Source: Vitellaria paradoxa (Eukaryota > Streptophyta > Magnoliopsida > Ericales > Sapotaceae). From it: a DNA stretch of 64,000 bases. Each line of letters begins with the position of its first letter. The stretch's first letter is position 1. The DNA is taken from contig CM034238.1 in assembly GCA_019916065.1 (NCBI GenBank), positions 30,429,246 through 30,493,245 on the forward strand. Reading direction: 5' to 3'. A model generated the notes under the pieces. That model did no database searches. It saw nothing but the letters and a program-made list of their open reading frames with translations, and was not told where the DNA came from. Shown one piece after another: positions 47,509-58,105 of the stretch. The translations under genes were made by a program, and so were the position numbers.

Positions 47509-48348
47509 TTCACATTCCAATTTTTAAATGTTGTAAAATAATTTAGTTTATTTTATAGTTTTATTTCCTTAGTACTTTAAAATTTTTTTATATAATAGTT
47601 ATTTATTTAAAAAAAAAAAAAACCCAAAACCCAAAAACCTAAAAAAAAAAAAAGAGAAATCGAAAAAACCCAAAAAAATAAAAAACCCGAGAAACCGGAA
47701 ATTCTTTTACCTGGAATTCCACCGGTCCGGACCAACACAGCTCCGGTTGGGACTGTACTATCAACCGGTCCGAACCACACAGCTCCGGCCGGGACCACAC
47801 CTTCAAGCACTCGGGACCCCACCGTCCCAACCTTCAAATCCCCAAACTCCTCAAAGCCTGAAACATCCTTTTCTTCGTCTTTCTTCTCTACAAAACCTTC
47901 TCTCTAAACAACCCAGCTCCACTACCCATTATACTGAAGACATATCAACAATCCATGCTTCCAAGTGCTGCTTAGGACTCTTTCAAGCATTCAAATCCTA
48001 TTGTTTTGACTCGGGTAAGTCATTTTCCTCACCATTCGAGCCCTAGCTTAATGGTTATTCAAATTTCAACCTTCCTTGATTAGATATATGAACTAAGGAT
48101 TCGTGGTCAAGGGAGTGATTTTAACTAGATCTTCTTAAACTTATTCACACCAGATCACATTTACACGAGGACTTTGGTTAAGCTTCATATCTCTTCTGTA
48201 TTGCCAATTCGGTTATCGAAATTGCATTTTGTAGATCCAATTGTGTGATTTGCAATTTGGGAAATTAGCGGGCCACAAAACTTATGTGGACATAGGGGAT
48301 GTTTTCTATTTACTTAAAATAATCCTCTTGTCTCAATTGTAGTTAAAA
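47509..48348 (+). other. Spacer between pol and the third ORF of element C
   Basis: Non-coding. A-rich at 47609-47685, then a GC-richer block with the third set of GGTCC-type repeats (47724-47830). Overlapping small ORFs on both strands reflect the repeats. It could contain the promoter or splice acceptor for the post-pol ORFs: a TTGTAG acceptor-like site lies at about 48337-48342, just before the ATG at 48349. Confidence 0.5.
47724..47830 (+). repeat. Third, degenerate block of the 21-bp-type repeats
   Basis: GGTCCGGACCAACACAGCTCC-like units begin at 47724 (21 bp), 47745 (22 bp) and 47767 (20 bp), followed by GGCCGGGACC at 47787 and GGGACCCC near 47813. Dyads GGTCCGGACC, GGTTGGGACT and GGTCCGAACC. 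The reverse TCP core GGGACCAC is exact at 47791-47798. Spacing is less regular than in the LTR. Confidence 0.75.
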
Positions 48349-49461
48349 ATGCCTCCAAGAGTTAGACTCCCTGAAAGAAGTCAAGCAGATTCAAGAAATT
48401 TTGATGAGGATAGATTTTGGGGTTATGAAGCTAATAGAAAATTTGATACCACTTGGATTTACAAACTGGTTGTAATTGAGATGAGATGGCAAATTGACCA
48501 ATTTCAAAGTGAAGAATTCCTTTTATTCCAAAACTTTGAAGGTAGAAGATGGCTTCACTTATCAAAATTCACTCCTAGGTGTGTGATGGAGGTAGTTAGA
48601 GAATTGTTTACTAACGTTAAAGAAAAATCAGTTAACAGGAGCCGAGGAACAGAAACTATAACCAGCTGGGTCCGGGGGGTAGAAATAACATTGACACCTA
48701 ATGATTTTGCCTAAGAATTTCAACTTCCCCGAATTAGTCAACCCGAATTTCACTATCCATTTGATGGCGTACCATCCATGGAGGTAATAGCACCAGAAAT
48801 ACTCAAAGAAGGTCTTACATGGGTCAGAGAGATGAGGAAACTAGTCTCTGCATTGAATGATAAATACTGGCCCCTTCATATGTTCTCATGTACCAATCTA
48901 TTACCTCGAAATCGACATTCAGATTGTACCCCATTGAGAGCCAAATTACTTTATGCTATAGGAAAAGGGATGACAATAGATTTACCAACATACATGTGGC
49001 AGCAAATACTTTACACTTTTGAACATCCTACTGCACTAACGGGTATCCCATTTGGGGGCGCTTTAACCCAGATTTTTAGGAATAAAGGAGCTTATATTTC
49101 AAATGATTTTCCTATAGCTGATTCCCTCCTACCTATCACATACACTTCTTTTTCAAAATCTCGAGGCCTTCTAATTAAGAAAAGTAAGTTGAAAAATCAA
49201 AATGAAATGGGCAGTAGCTCACAAGTTGAAGAGGAACATGGCCCAAAGTACACCATTGAAGACCTAGCTGAGAAAATAGGTGAGACAAACTTTGCTATTG
49301 GTGATCTGTCAGAAAGGATGTCTTAATTAGAATATAATGAAGAACATGATACCAAGATTCTGCAACAAATACTGAGAAACCAAAAAGAGCAGGGCAAGTG
49401 GATGCAGCACTTCTTTTCCCAATTTCCAGGATATCAGCCACCGTCCTTTCCACCACATTGA
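48349..49461 (+). pseudogene. Post-pol ORF 3 of element C (plant transposon-type protein), two in-frame stops
   Basis: One frame of 370 codons from MPPRVRLPERSQADSRNF to a stop at 49459-49461, with only TAA at 48712 and TAA at 49324 inside it. Features: FEGRRWLHLSKFTPRCVMEVVREL (residues about 65-88), TSWVRGVEITL (about 105-115), a central GLTWVREMRKLV, PLRAKLLYAIGKGMTIDLP, then FPIADSLLPITY. It resembles the domain often named 'putative plant transposon protein' found after pol in Athila-type elements. I infer this from pattern memory, not a search. The C-terminal 60 residues are polar, with ILQQILRNQKEQGKW. Role unknown; such ORFs occupy the env position. Both stops are single-codon events, so the frame decayed recently. 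Confidence 0.65.
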
Positions 49462-49724
49462 CTTTTAATCCAATATTTGTTTTTCTTATTGCACATTTAA
49501 TTTTGTCACACTAAAACTCTGTGTATTTCGTACTTATCCCATGTAACTACTTAATACTGGACTGTATTAATTCTGTTATTCCTTTCTTATTATTATTAAT
49601 TTTTTATGATTATTATTATTTGTTTTTTATTTTATTTTTATTTTTTGTTTATTGTTTACAATTCGTTATGCTCAAATGTTAATTTTTAATTATTTATTTC
49701 ATGCATTGAAAAGAACAGGTTAAT

Positions 49725-50393
49725 ATGGAAAACACTTTTGAAAACATAGAAAATGAACATAAGGGTCCACTGATCATGATTGCACTCATTTATGATTATA
49801 AGACTGACCACTCTAAAACTGACCTCGATAAGTGGTCGGATGAAGTATTTTTAGATAGTAATTATCTATACCTACTGCCATTTGTCCCACCATTCTTCGT
49901 CTTAAGTTCCCATCAGTGGCATGAAGCTAATTGGTGGCATGAGGCTGACCTTGAATTAACCATCAGAATGGAGTGGGCAGAGGTAGATATAGCTACAACT
50001 TGGCCTGATGCCCCACCATTAGACTTTGAGCTTACCATGGATTCCAGTAATGTTACTATTTTAGAGTCTGATTCTGTTGCTGATATGCCACCACTGGAAG
50101 ACATCATTGATGCTGAAGATTACTATGATTGTGATGATCAAGGTTGGGTGTGTGACTGTTCTACCATGAGGTATTATTTACCCTTTTTACATTACAGTTC
50201 TCTTTATTATCATGTTCACACTATATTTTTACAGTTCTCTTTATTTCACGCACAAAGACTAGTAAAACTGCATAATTTTTTTTCCTTTCTATATTTTTAT
50301 TCCTTGCATTTCTATTTATTTCTACTTGCACACATTAGGGACAATGTGCATCATAACTTGGGGGGTGGACATAGAAATGCATGGGCAGTTTGA
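49725..50393 (+). CDS. Post-pol ORF 4 of element C, 222 codons, unbroken, unknown function
   Basis: Intact frame from MENTFENIENEHKGP to a stop at 50391. The first two thirds are strongly acidic, with DLDKWSDEVFLDSNYL, paired HQWHEANWWHEADLELT and a MPPLEDIIDAEDYYDC segment. The last 60 residues are rich in Phe, Tyr, Leu and His (LHYSSLYYHVHTIF; FFSFLYFYSLHFYLFLL), which could be a membrane segment. The final codons overlap the AGGGACAATGTG and polypurine-like motif shared with element A (50337-50369), so the C-terminus may be untranslated sequence read by chance. I recognise no family. It could be an env-like or accessory protein, or a fortunate ORF. Confidence 0.4.
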   Translation: MENTFENIENEHKGPLIMIALIYDYKTDHSKTDLDKWSDEVFLDSNYLYLLPFVPPFFVLSSHQWHEANWWHEADLELTIRMEWAEVDIATTWPDAPPLDFELTMDSSNVTILESDSVADMPPLEDIIDAEDYYDCDDQGWVCDCSTMRYYLPFLHYSSLYYHVHTIFLQFSLFHAQRLVKLHNFFSFLYFYSLHFYLFLLAHIRDNVHHNLGGGHRNAWAV

Positions 50394-51939
50394 GCATAGC
50401 AAATTAAATCTAAATTAATAAAATATTGATTAGTAAAAGAATTAATGAATTAATTTCAGTTTTAGTAAAAGGGTGGAGTTCAAAATGAGCATAAGTTTTT
50501 TTTCTAAGATATAGAAATTCACTAGTTAAATTGTGAGAATGAGAATGTGTTAAGGAGTAGAGTTTATGATGATTAATTGCCCAAGTATGCCAAAACATAG
50601 GTAGAAATTCAAAAAAAAAAAAAAATCCCTACATATTATGAGCTTTAGAGCCTTATTCTTCTTTGAAGAGAGATCACGTAAACTCTGAAAACTTCTTTTC
50701 ATCTCAGATTCTTTTTGTTAGCCTCATTACATCAAATTGTTTTGGTCTATAATGCACAAGATGTTTTGTTTGATTTACACATTTAAATTGGTGCTCTGAA
50801 AAAGATGTTATTAGCCTTTAGAGTGATATTAGGCCATCTTTGAAAAATTTTGAAGCAATACCTTTTTCTTCGATAACATTACCTTGGAGCCAAGTTGAAG
50901 CCTTAGAAAAATATATATATATATGTGATATATATTCTTGCATAGCTACACTTATGTACCTTGAACTTTAGATTTTAGGCAAACCAACCCTTGCATGTTA
51001 AAAGAGTTTTGTGCAATTTTCTAATGAAGGGTTTTGAAAAAGAATAAGAGGTATGTAAAGGGACAGAGAGTGTTGATTCCCTAAAAAAAAAAAAGAAGAA
51101 GAAGAAGAAAAAGAAGAAGGTGAATTGATAATACGTAAAGCTTCTTGATATGTTTCTAAAAAAAAAAAAGGGGAAATAGGGTTTGAATCTTATTGCACAA
51201 ATCCTTAAAACATGCACTTTGATTTTCTTATCCGTTCTTGTTTAACCAACACCCCATGGCCAAGTTACAACCATTTAAAGACCTAATGGACTTTAGGTGA
51301 AAGACATTTTTGAAAGAGCATTGATTTGGATTGTGTGATCAAATGAAATTATCTTGAATTGTGTTGATACATTCTTCCATAAGGCTATTTTACTTACATT
51401 TAATCTGATTCTTCCTTATTCTATCAAGGTTCGATGAACAAACTTGTTTAGTATTCTTGCATGAACCTATAAGTGAAGCCTTAACTCTGAGTGAATTCAT
51501 TTGTTGAGTGATCATCTTGGTGAGGATTGGAATTGAAGCCAGTGTTTTTGAGCATACTTGGTAATTGATTTGAATGAATAATACAAATTGATACATTTGA
51601 TTTTAAACAATTAAAACTAGTTGGATTGATATGTCAAAGAAAGAAATTTATTCAATTTTTGAATGAAATCATTTGCTTATCACTGACTTTAATCCATTAC
51701 ATTCTTGTAATTAAATAATAATAATATAAATTTTTATATATTTAGAATTTTGTGAGTAGATTCACTGCAAACCCTCACGAGACCTAACTCGTCTACTAAG
51801 GGAAACTTAGGGGTTTAAAGGGCTTGCCTCACATGCTAAGTGAGACCGTGTTTCCAACGAAAAGAGAAATAGAATGGTAGTTGCATTTATTTTAAACAAT
51901 GTTATTGTTAGGGACTAGCAACTCTTAAGTTAGGGGGTG
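50394..51939 (+). other. 3' untranslated region of element C with terminal polypurine tract
   Basis: No gene. Shares several blocks with element A 7400-8956: 'aagtatgccaaaacatagg' near 50583, 'gacctaatggactttaggtgaaag' near 51278, and 'cgtctactaagggaaact' near 51790. The tract AAGTTAGGGGG ends at about 51937, just before the 3' LTR. Confidence 0.7.
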
Positions 51940-53562
51940 TGATTACACTAATAAAGTGTAATCATTTAAATATAATTTATCCTTATTTAATGTAATTTTA
52001 TTCCTAATAATACAAATTTATCACTATTTAGGATTAATGTCTTTATGGTAAATGTTGCAGGAGTATTACACAAGGTATGGTCCCAACCACACAAGGTGTG
52101 GTCCCAACCACTCAAGGTGCGGTCCCAACCACTCATGGGGTGGTTCGGACCATCTTCTCAGCTGTCCCAACCATTTAAGGGGTGGTCCGGACCATCGTCT
52201 CAGCGGTCCCAACCATCCAAGGGGTGGTCCGGATCGTTCTTTCAAATTTCCAACGTATCTATTTGGTGATAGCGCAATTTGCTCCGGTCCGGACATCTCT
52301 CGCTCCTGGTCCGAACCATTACCATACGCAAATCCAAAATCAGAGATCGTAATTGGCAGTTTCGATTGGAAAAGAAGGAAGGAATTCTTTTGATTTTGGC
52401 AACAGTGTGCTATTTCCTTATAAAAAAAAATATTCTGATTGAAATTTTTATTTATTAGAAAAGATATTTTTTGAGCTCTCAGTTTTTGTTTTTAAGAGGG
52501 TAGAGAGGAGAGTTTTAGGGACAGTCTTGAATAATTTTTGGTTCTGGAAAATATTATTAGTTCTGTTTTAAGAGTTTTGAGAAGAGATTTTGGAGCCGAA
52601 AGTCTGTTGAATATTTTGTTTCGAATTTCAATCTAATACCAGGTATTTTTATTTATCTACAATGTTTTTATTTGCTTGCATGAAGATGTCAATGGTTTGT
52701 ATTATGAACATCATGTTTGGCTAAATCTTATCCTCTCGATTCAATAACTTAATGAAGGGTGGAAACATATTTCTAAATTAATTTTTATATGGTTATATTC
52801 TAGGTATGAAAACCTTCGACTATAAACCTTTAATTATTTTCAATTCAAGTCATTTAGATCAAATATATTCGAACACAAAAATTCTTGATCATATTTTCTA
52901 TAATCACTGATAAGAGTTTTTTAACCTATAAAAAGTCTTATTAAACATTTGAAATAAAGAAATTGAATTGGACTCACGGATATTTTTAAAATGATTATTT
53001 CCCGATCTTGTAATCCTAAATGTGAATACAAGATTGTGACCGTGGGATTTTATGAACTTTCACGAAGACACTTTTCTGATTTATTATTTCCTTTATGTGA
53101 AATATAAATCGTAGTAAAAATAAATCTAAACAAATTTTCTTACATTAATTTATGAAATATGCCTTCCACCCGAAATTAGTTGTTGAATCGAGAACTTTCT
53201 TTTTGTTATTGATATTTGCTATTTTTAGTTGCTATTACTTGAGATCTAGATTCAATTGTTATTCTGGTTTATTGAGAAAACTTGTTGATTGTTTGTTTAA
53301 TTTTAGTGATTTTATCTTGATGTTTGTATTATTCAGTAGTTCAAATAGATCTGGTTAATTCATTTATTTTATTTTGAGTTCTTAGCTTATAAAAAAACTG
53401 CTCAAATATAATTAATTTCTTTTTGTTTTTAACTTCAATAACCTAGAAAAATAGTCAATATTAGGTTCCCTGTGGATTCGACATCGGACTCACCGAGTTT
53501 AAACTACACCACACACCCTTGCACTTTGGGGTTATTTTAGATGAAATATTTAGAAGCGGTCA
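51940..53562 (+). repeat. Element C 3' LTR
   Basis: Starts TGATTACACT with the terminal hairpin and ends GGTCA at 53562. Includes the eight-unit 21-bp array at 52079-52246. It faces the host gene exon that starts about 450 bp downstream. Confidence 0.88.
52079..52246 (+). repeat. Eight-unit 21-bp tandem array in the 3' LTR
   Basis: Same start, length (168 bp) and phase as the 5' LTR array, with no indels although many bases differ. One unit reads GGTTCGGACC and another CTGTCCCAACC, while the ACC half stays. GTGGTCCC is exact at 52097-52104. Confidence 0.9.
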
Positions 53563-54000
53563 GCGGAATTTGCGTTTAAGTATTATTTTCAGACTATTAA
53601 TGGATAAGCAAGAGAAAATAATTGGTTTGATCACCAGAGATGGAATTCTTTTTGGTTTTTTGTAGAACATACACTATTATGAAAAATTCTAATGGAGTTG
53701 GATTATAAAGTTAGATTAGAATTGATTTAAATAGGAAAAAAATATAATACAACATCATGAAAAATTCTAGCGGAGTTGAGTTGCAAAGTTAAATTAGAAT
53801 TGGATTAAATTAAAAAAAATAAAATAATAAAATAGTCAATACATAAAGTACATATAATGAAGAAAAGATATAATTGAGTTAAATTGAAAAAATTAGATTA
53901 AAGTAGTCAAACCAGCTTTCAAATATTGAAACTTTTGATAGTGGTGTAGATAAATTATTTTTTTAGTCAGGGTAAAATGCAAATACCCTGTTTTGGAGTA
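53563..54000. other. AT-rich spacer between element C and the probable first exon
   Basis: Begins with the right target copy GCGGA. Two copies of a 70-bp unit containing ATGAAAAATTCTA lie 78 bp apart (53679 and 53757). No ORF. Likely the remaining promoter-proximal DNA of the host gene; I see no clear TATA box. Confidence 0.5.
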
Positions 54001-54198
54001 AAATTACGTTACACGTAGGGAAAGGCATCAACGCTGTGGGTTCATAGGACACAAGGCGTCGTCAACGAGAAGAGATAGAGAGAGAGAGTTTCCAATAAGA
54101 AACCCTAGTACAAAGAAAGGGCGATTCGCTTTCCGATCATCTTTCTCTACGAATCACATTACATTCGAAGATCTTTGACCTTTACCCATATAAAAAAG
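54001..54198 (+). other. Probable 5' UTR exon of the host bZIP-like gene
   Basis: The GC content rises here. The stretch has features of a plant leader: (GA)n at about 54064-54082, 'gaaaccctag', pyrimidine-rich blocks, then AAAAAAG followed by GTCAGC (GT at 54199), a usable donor. No ATG-led ORF of note. The exact transcript start is not visible; 54001 is a rough border. It may belong to the gene whose first coding exon is at 62709. Only transcript data can settle this. Confidence 0.45.
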
Positions 54199-54720
54199 GT
54201 CAGCATTACTTCTGTGCAAATCTGTTGTTTGCTTTTCTTTAATTCTTTGTTTCCTTGGGGTTTTCTTTTCCCTTTAAGCAATCTGTTTGGTTGTTCGTAA
54301 AATGTGGGAGGGAATATGAAATGAAAATCTAGCCAATCTGTGAAGCTAGGATTGTTGTCTCAAAATTTGGGACCTCGGAGAAGAAAATCGAGACAAAATT
54401 GGTTACATACGAGGCATCGGATTTGAAATTTATGTTGTTTTCTCTTTTCAATCTGTTTTCACTACCAAGTGTAGGGTTCTGGCTAGCTGCTTTAACGGTT
54501 TGCAAAATGTAGACAGTAGTTTGTGATTTTTAATTGAAATTACGTGCCGGGCCCTATATTTTTTTTTTTCTAGAATTGCAAATCTTGAAGTAACAGAGTT
54601 TTTGCTGTGATTGTTGACCTTCAAATTATAGATTTGCTTTTGCAGGCCTATGCTTTGATGTTCAAATTAAAATATATACATCCAACTTATGTTTATGAAG
54701 TTATAGTTTCCAGATAATTT

Positions 54721-55057
54721 AGGTGTCATTTGGTTTGTTTTTTTATTTTTTGTTTTCTGTTTTTGTTTTTTATTTTATTTTTAGAGTTTATTTTTTATTT
54801 TGTACTTCTAAAAACAAGGAATACAGCTCAAAATTCATTTGGTTACTTGTGTTTTAAAAATTTATTTTAGAAAATAGAAAATGAATTTACACATGAAATA
54901 AAAAATGGCAAAAAGTCATTTTGAGAGTTTTTAACTCAAAATAAGGAAAATCTCAAAATAAAGAAAATAAAACTTTTTTGTTTCCTCATTTTGAAATTTT
55001 TAACACATAAAACAAAATTAGAGAAAAGAAGACGGAAAAGTAAACCAAATGCCACCT
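54721..55057. mobile_element. MITE with 22-bp terminal inverted repeats
   Basis: Left end AGGTGTCATTTGGTTTGTTTT, of which I give 20 bases: AGGTGTCATTTGGTTTGTTT. Right end reversed: AGGTGGCATTTGGTTTACTT. The 337-bp A/T-rich interior has no ORF. If the ends are read as GGTG, the flanks are TTA (left) and TCA (right), which would fit a decayed Tourist/Harbinger duplication. The superfamily stays open. Confidence 0.7.
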
Positions 55058-55261
55058 CAATTTCCTTGAAAGTTATGTATTGTGCTACGTTAGTATAGTT
55101 GTGGTTCGCAGTTGACCAATTTGTTGAAGATGTTGATTGGTAGTCCTTCTTATTGAACTAGGAATGTGATTTTAGATATGCAAGAGTATGAACAATTGAT
55201 TCGAGTGGGGAAACGTAATTGTTGGAATCTTCCATCAACTATGATAAACAAAGAACTTGAT

Positions 55262-55297
55262 GGGTGGGGTGGGGTGGGGTGGGATGGGATGGGGGGT
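55262..55297 (+). other. G-run tract able to form a G-quadruplex
   Basis: GGGTGGGGTGGGGTGGGGT is followed by GGGAT, GGGAT and GGGGGG, seven G runs of three or more with 1-2-base spacers. It is on the sense strand of the probable intron, next to the 5' end of an L1 piece. A weaker one follows at about 55491-55508. Confidence 0.7.
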
Positions 55298-55329
55298 AAA
55301 GTGGAGGGAAGGAGGAATGGGAACATATT

Positions 55330-57350
55330 GAAAATTGTCCATGAATCAAAAACAATTTAATTTGGAATGTGAGGGGTCTTAATGGTTGTTACACAAGATC
55401 GACAATTAAAGGGTTGTTGAAGAGATGGAGGCTTGATGTTGTGTGCTTGTAGGAGACAAAAGTTCAATAGATCAATATACTTTTTTTTTTGGGTTGGGGG
55501 GAGGGGGGAATGGAGTGCGATGGATGCTCTTGCCAACTGAAGGGGCGTCAGTACAATAAGAAGTTGGATTTAGGGAAGTTTGAGGTAGGCAGGTTTTCTA
55601 TCTTTGGGATTTTTAGGGGTGTTGAGGTGGAAGGCATATAAGGTTTACTGGGGTATATGGGCCAATTTTAAATTTAAAAAGAGGGGATATTTGGAGGTTT
55701 TAATCAGATTGTGGTGTTTAGGTGGGATGCTTCATGGTGTTTAGGAGGGAATTCTAGCTTGACTAGATTTGGCGTAGAAAGAATAGAACGGTTTAGAATC
55801 TCTCGGGCTTATGTGAGATTTAAATAAGTTTTAAAAGCAGTGGGGATGGTAGATCTTCCTTTGAATGGGGGTACGTTCATGTGGTCAAACTCCTATAACA
55901 AATCAAGGGTTGATATGTTTGTTATCTCTAATGGTTGGAGGAGCAGTGGGCAAGAGTGACTCATAGTCTTTTATCTTGTATTACTTCAAATCATTTCCCA
56001 ATTTCGCTGGATTGTAGAGGAATTCAGAGGAGACTTGCCCCTTTTAGATTTGAAAATTTATGGATTCTTGCAGAAGATTTGAAGAAGAGAATGGCAGGCT
56101 AGTGGGACGTTATTAGGAGCAAGGCATGACAAGTTATGTTTGTGCATCGAAGTTGAAGAACTTAAAGGACTTGCTTAAATGGAACAAAGATACTTTTGGT
56201 AGAATAGGAACTAGAAAAGATTTGATTTTGAGAAACATCACCAAGTTGGACAAGAAGGATGAGACGGATTGGCTAAACAAAAGAGGAAGCCAAGGAAAGG
56301 GAGACAATGAGGAATTCGAGCATATAGCTAAAATGGAAAAGATATGTTGGCATAAAAAATCCGAAGTCTTGTGGCTGAAGATGAGGATAGAATTACAAAA
56401 CTTTTTCACAGGATGGCAAACTCCCATTGAAGCACAAAAAATGTAGCTAGAATCGTCGTTGACGATAGAGTGATGGAGCAAGGAGTGGTCAAGGAGGGGA
56501 TTGTTCCATTCTATTTAAATTTATTCATAGAAAGGAAGAATTGGAAACCTTGGTTGGATGGCTTGGAGGTTATGGCAATTTCTGGAAAGGACTGCATCTT
56601 TTTGGAGGAACATTTTATAGAAGAAGAGATTTGGCCGCATTGAGATCCTTGATAAGGCCTAAGGTCTAGATGGTATGACTATGCCTCTTTTTGTTCGCTA
56701 TTGGGACATGTTAAAGGGAGGATATCATGAAGGTGTTTAGAGAGTTCCACGAAATAGGCTAGTTTGTTTGAAGCTTGAATGCAATTTTTATTGCGTTCAT
56801 TCAAAAAAGGGGGAGCAGTTGATATTCGATATTTTAGATTGATAAGTTTGGCAGGGAGTATTTATAAATTGATTGCTCATGTTTTGGCATCGAGAATAAA
56901 AAGGATGATGGGGGTTTAGTTTTAGACTACTAAAATGTTTTTGTGGAAGGCTGAGAAATTTGGGACGCATCCTTAATTGCTGATGAGGTTGTGGATATGA
57001 GGATAAAAATTGGTGCGTTGAGTGTGCTATGTAAGCTAGACATTAAGACATTAAGAAGGCCTATGATGATATGAATTGGGATTTATGAATTGGGATTTCC
57101 TTGCATATGACTTGAAGTGGATGGGTTTTGGTCAGAAGTGGAGAAGATGGATGGGTGTGATGGTGTATTTCAACAGTAATTTTTTTTTTTTTGTGTTGAT
57201 TAATGGAACTCCAATGAGTTTTTTTTTCAAAGCATTGAGGGAGACTTAGGCATTTTTGTTCATCTTCGTAATAGAAGCTTTCAGTAGATTAATCTTGTAG
57301 GCTGAGCAACAAGGAGTACTACAAGTAGGGTTTGCAGTGGGTAAGGATTG
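55330..57350 (+). mobile_element. L1-type LINE ORF2 fragment (endonuclease and part of RT)
   Basis: Starts near IWNVRGLN (about 55358) and TIKGLLKRWRLDVVCL (the usual catalytic-Glu segment follows after a stop as ETK). NGGTFMWSNSYNKSRVDMF marks the endonuclease middle at about 55865. Then EERIWPH, IRYFRLISLAGSIYKLIAHVLASRI (56823 on), LKWMGFGQKWRRWM (57115) and IEAFSRLI. It breaks off near 57350 before the RT end. Many stops and frame changes. The 5' end (ORF1) and 3' end are missing. Confidence 0.75.
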
Positions 57351-58105
57351 CTCCTACTTGATCCACACTAAATTTAAGCTGATTAACAAAATACCATGCC
57401 CATTTCCACACTCGATTAATTGAACTAATACCCAATTTGAACCCGACTCAAATGGATCATCGGTTGCTAGAAACTCCATCCTAAAGAGTACGTGAGATTT
57501 GTGTAGTGCCCGCAGTGATATGCATAAAAAAAAAGTGAGTAGGGCCTCACATTTGCAACCTAGAATTGCATACATAGTATCCTTTTTTTATCTTTTCCAC
57601 CAAGATCAATTATGTCTTTCCCAAATTGATATGTAACCTACAAATTGCCTCAAAGCACAATCAGACACATTTAAGATGCTCTAGCTAAAGAGGGTCTTCC
57701 GCTCAAAACACCATCAAGTTGACCATGAACAAAAGGTGTGATATCACCACTTTGGACTCATTAGCCCCCTCAAATGCAAAAGCTTCAATTAAACCACCCT
57801 GCTCTTTGCCACCTTAATCAATCTGTTGAAGACCTACATCACTAAAATAAATAAGAGCAGGAAGATAGAATCTCTTTGTTTGAGGCCCTTGAATGGACTA
57901 AAGAAGCTAGCAGAGCTTCCATTGACCAACATCAAGAACCCAGCCATAGATATGCACCACAATATACACTGCCTCCATTTTCTCCCAAAACCCATCCTTT
58001 CATAATGTATAGCAAAGAGCTTCAATAGACATGATCATAGGCTTTTGCTTCAATAGACATGATCATAGGCTTTCTCCATTTCAAGCTTTCATATTACCCT
58101 TGGAT

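Larger units (their letters stand above)
39409..53562 (+). mobile_element. Element C: Athila-like LTR retrotransposon, 14.15 kb, nearly intact structure
   Basis: 5' LTR 39409-41026, 3' LTR 51940-53562, flanked by GCGAA and GCGGA (4 of 5 bases). tRNA-Asp primer site at 41033-41050 and polypurine tract AAGTTAGGGGG directly before the 3' LTR. Order: leader, gag, protease, RT, RNase H, integrase, spacer, post-pol ORF with a plant transposon-type domain, a second post-pol ORF, long 3' untranslated region. RT before integrase plus the Asp primer and extra ORFs place it in the Athila/Tat branch of Ty3/gypsy. LTRs are about 95-97% alike by eye, so it is younger than element A. Stops and frameshifts in gag and pol make this copy defective. 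Confidence 0.88.

Noticed and set aside
47607..47837. Minus-strand Phe/Gly-rich ORF
   Set aside because: Translation of an A-rich tract and the GGTCC repeats; no domain and no neighbour logic.
39401..53620. ATGGCGAA next to the element C insertion site as a host gene start broken by the insertion
   Set aside because: Joining the flanks gives only about 15 codons before a stop, with no gene-like context.
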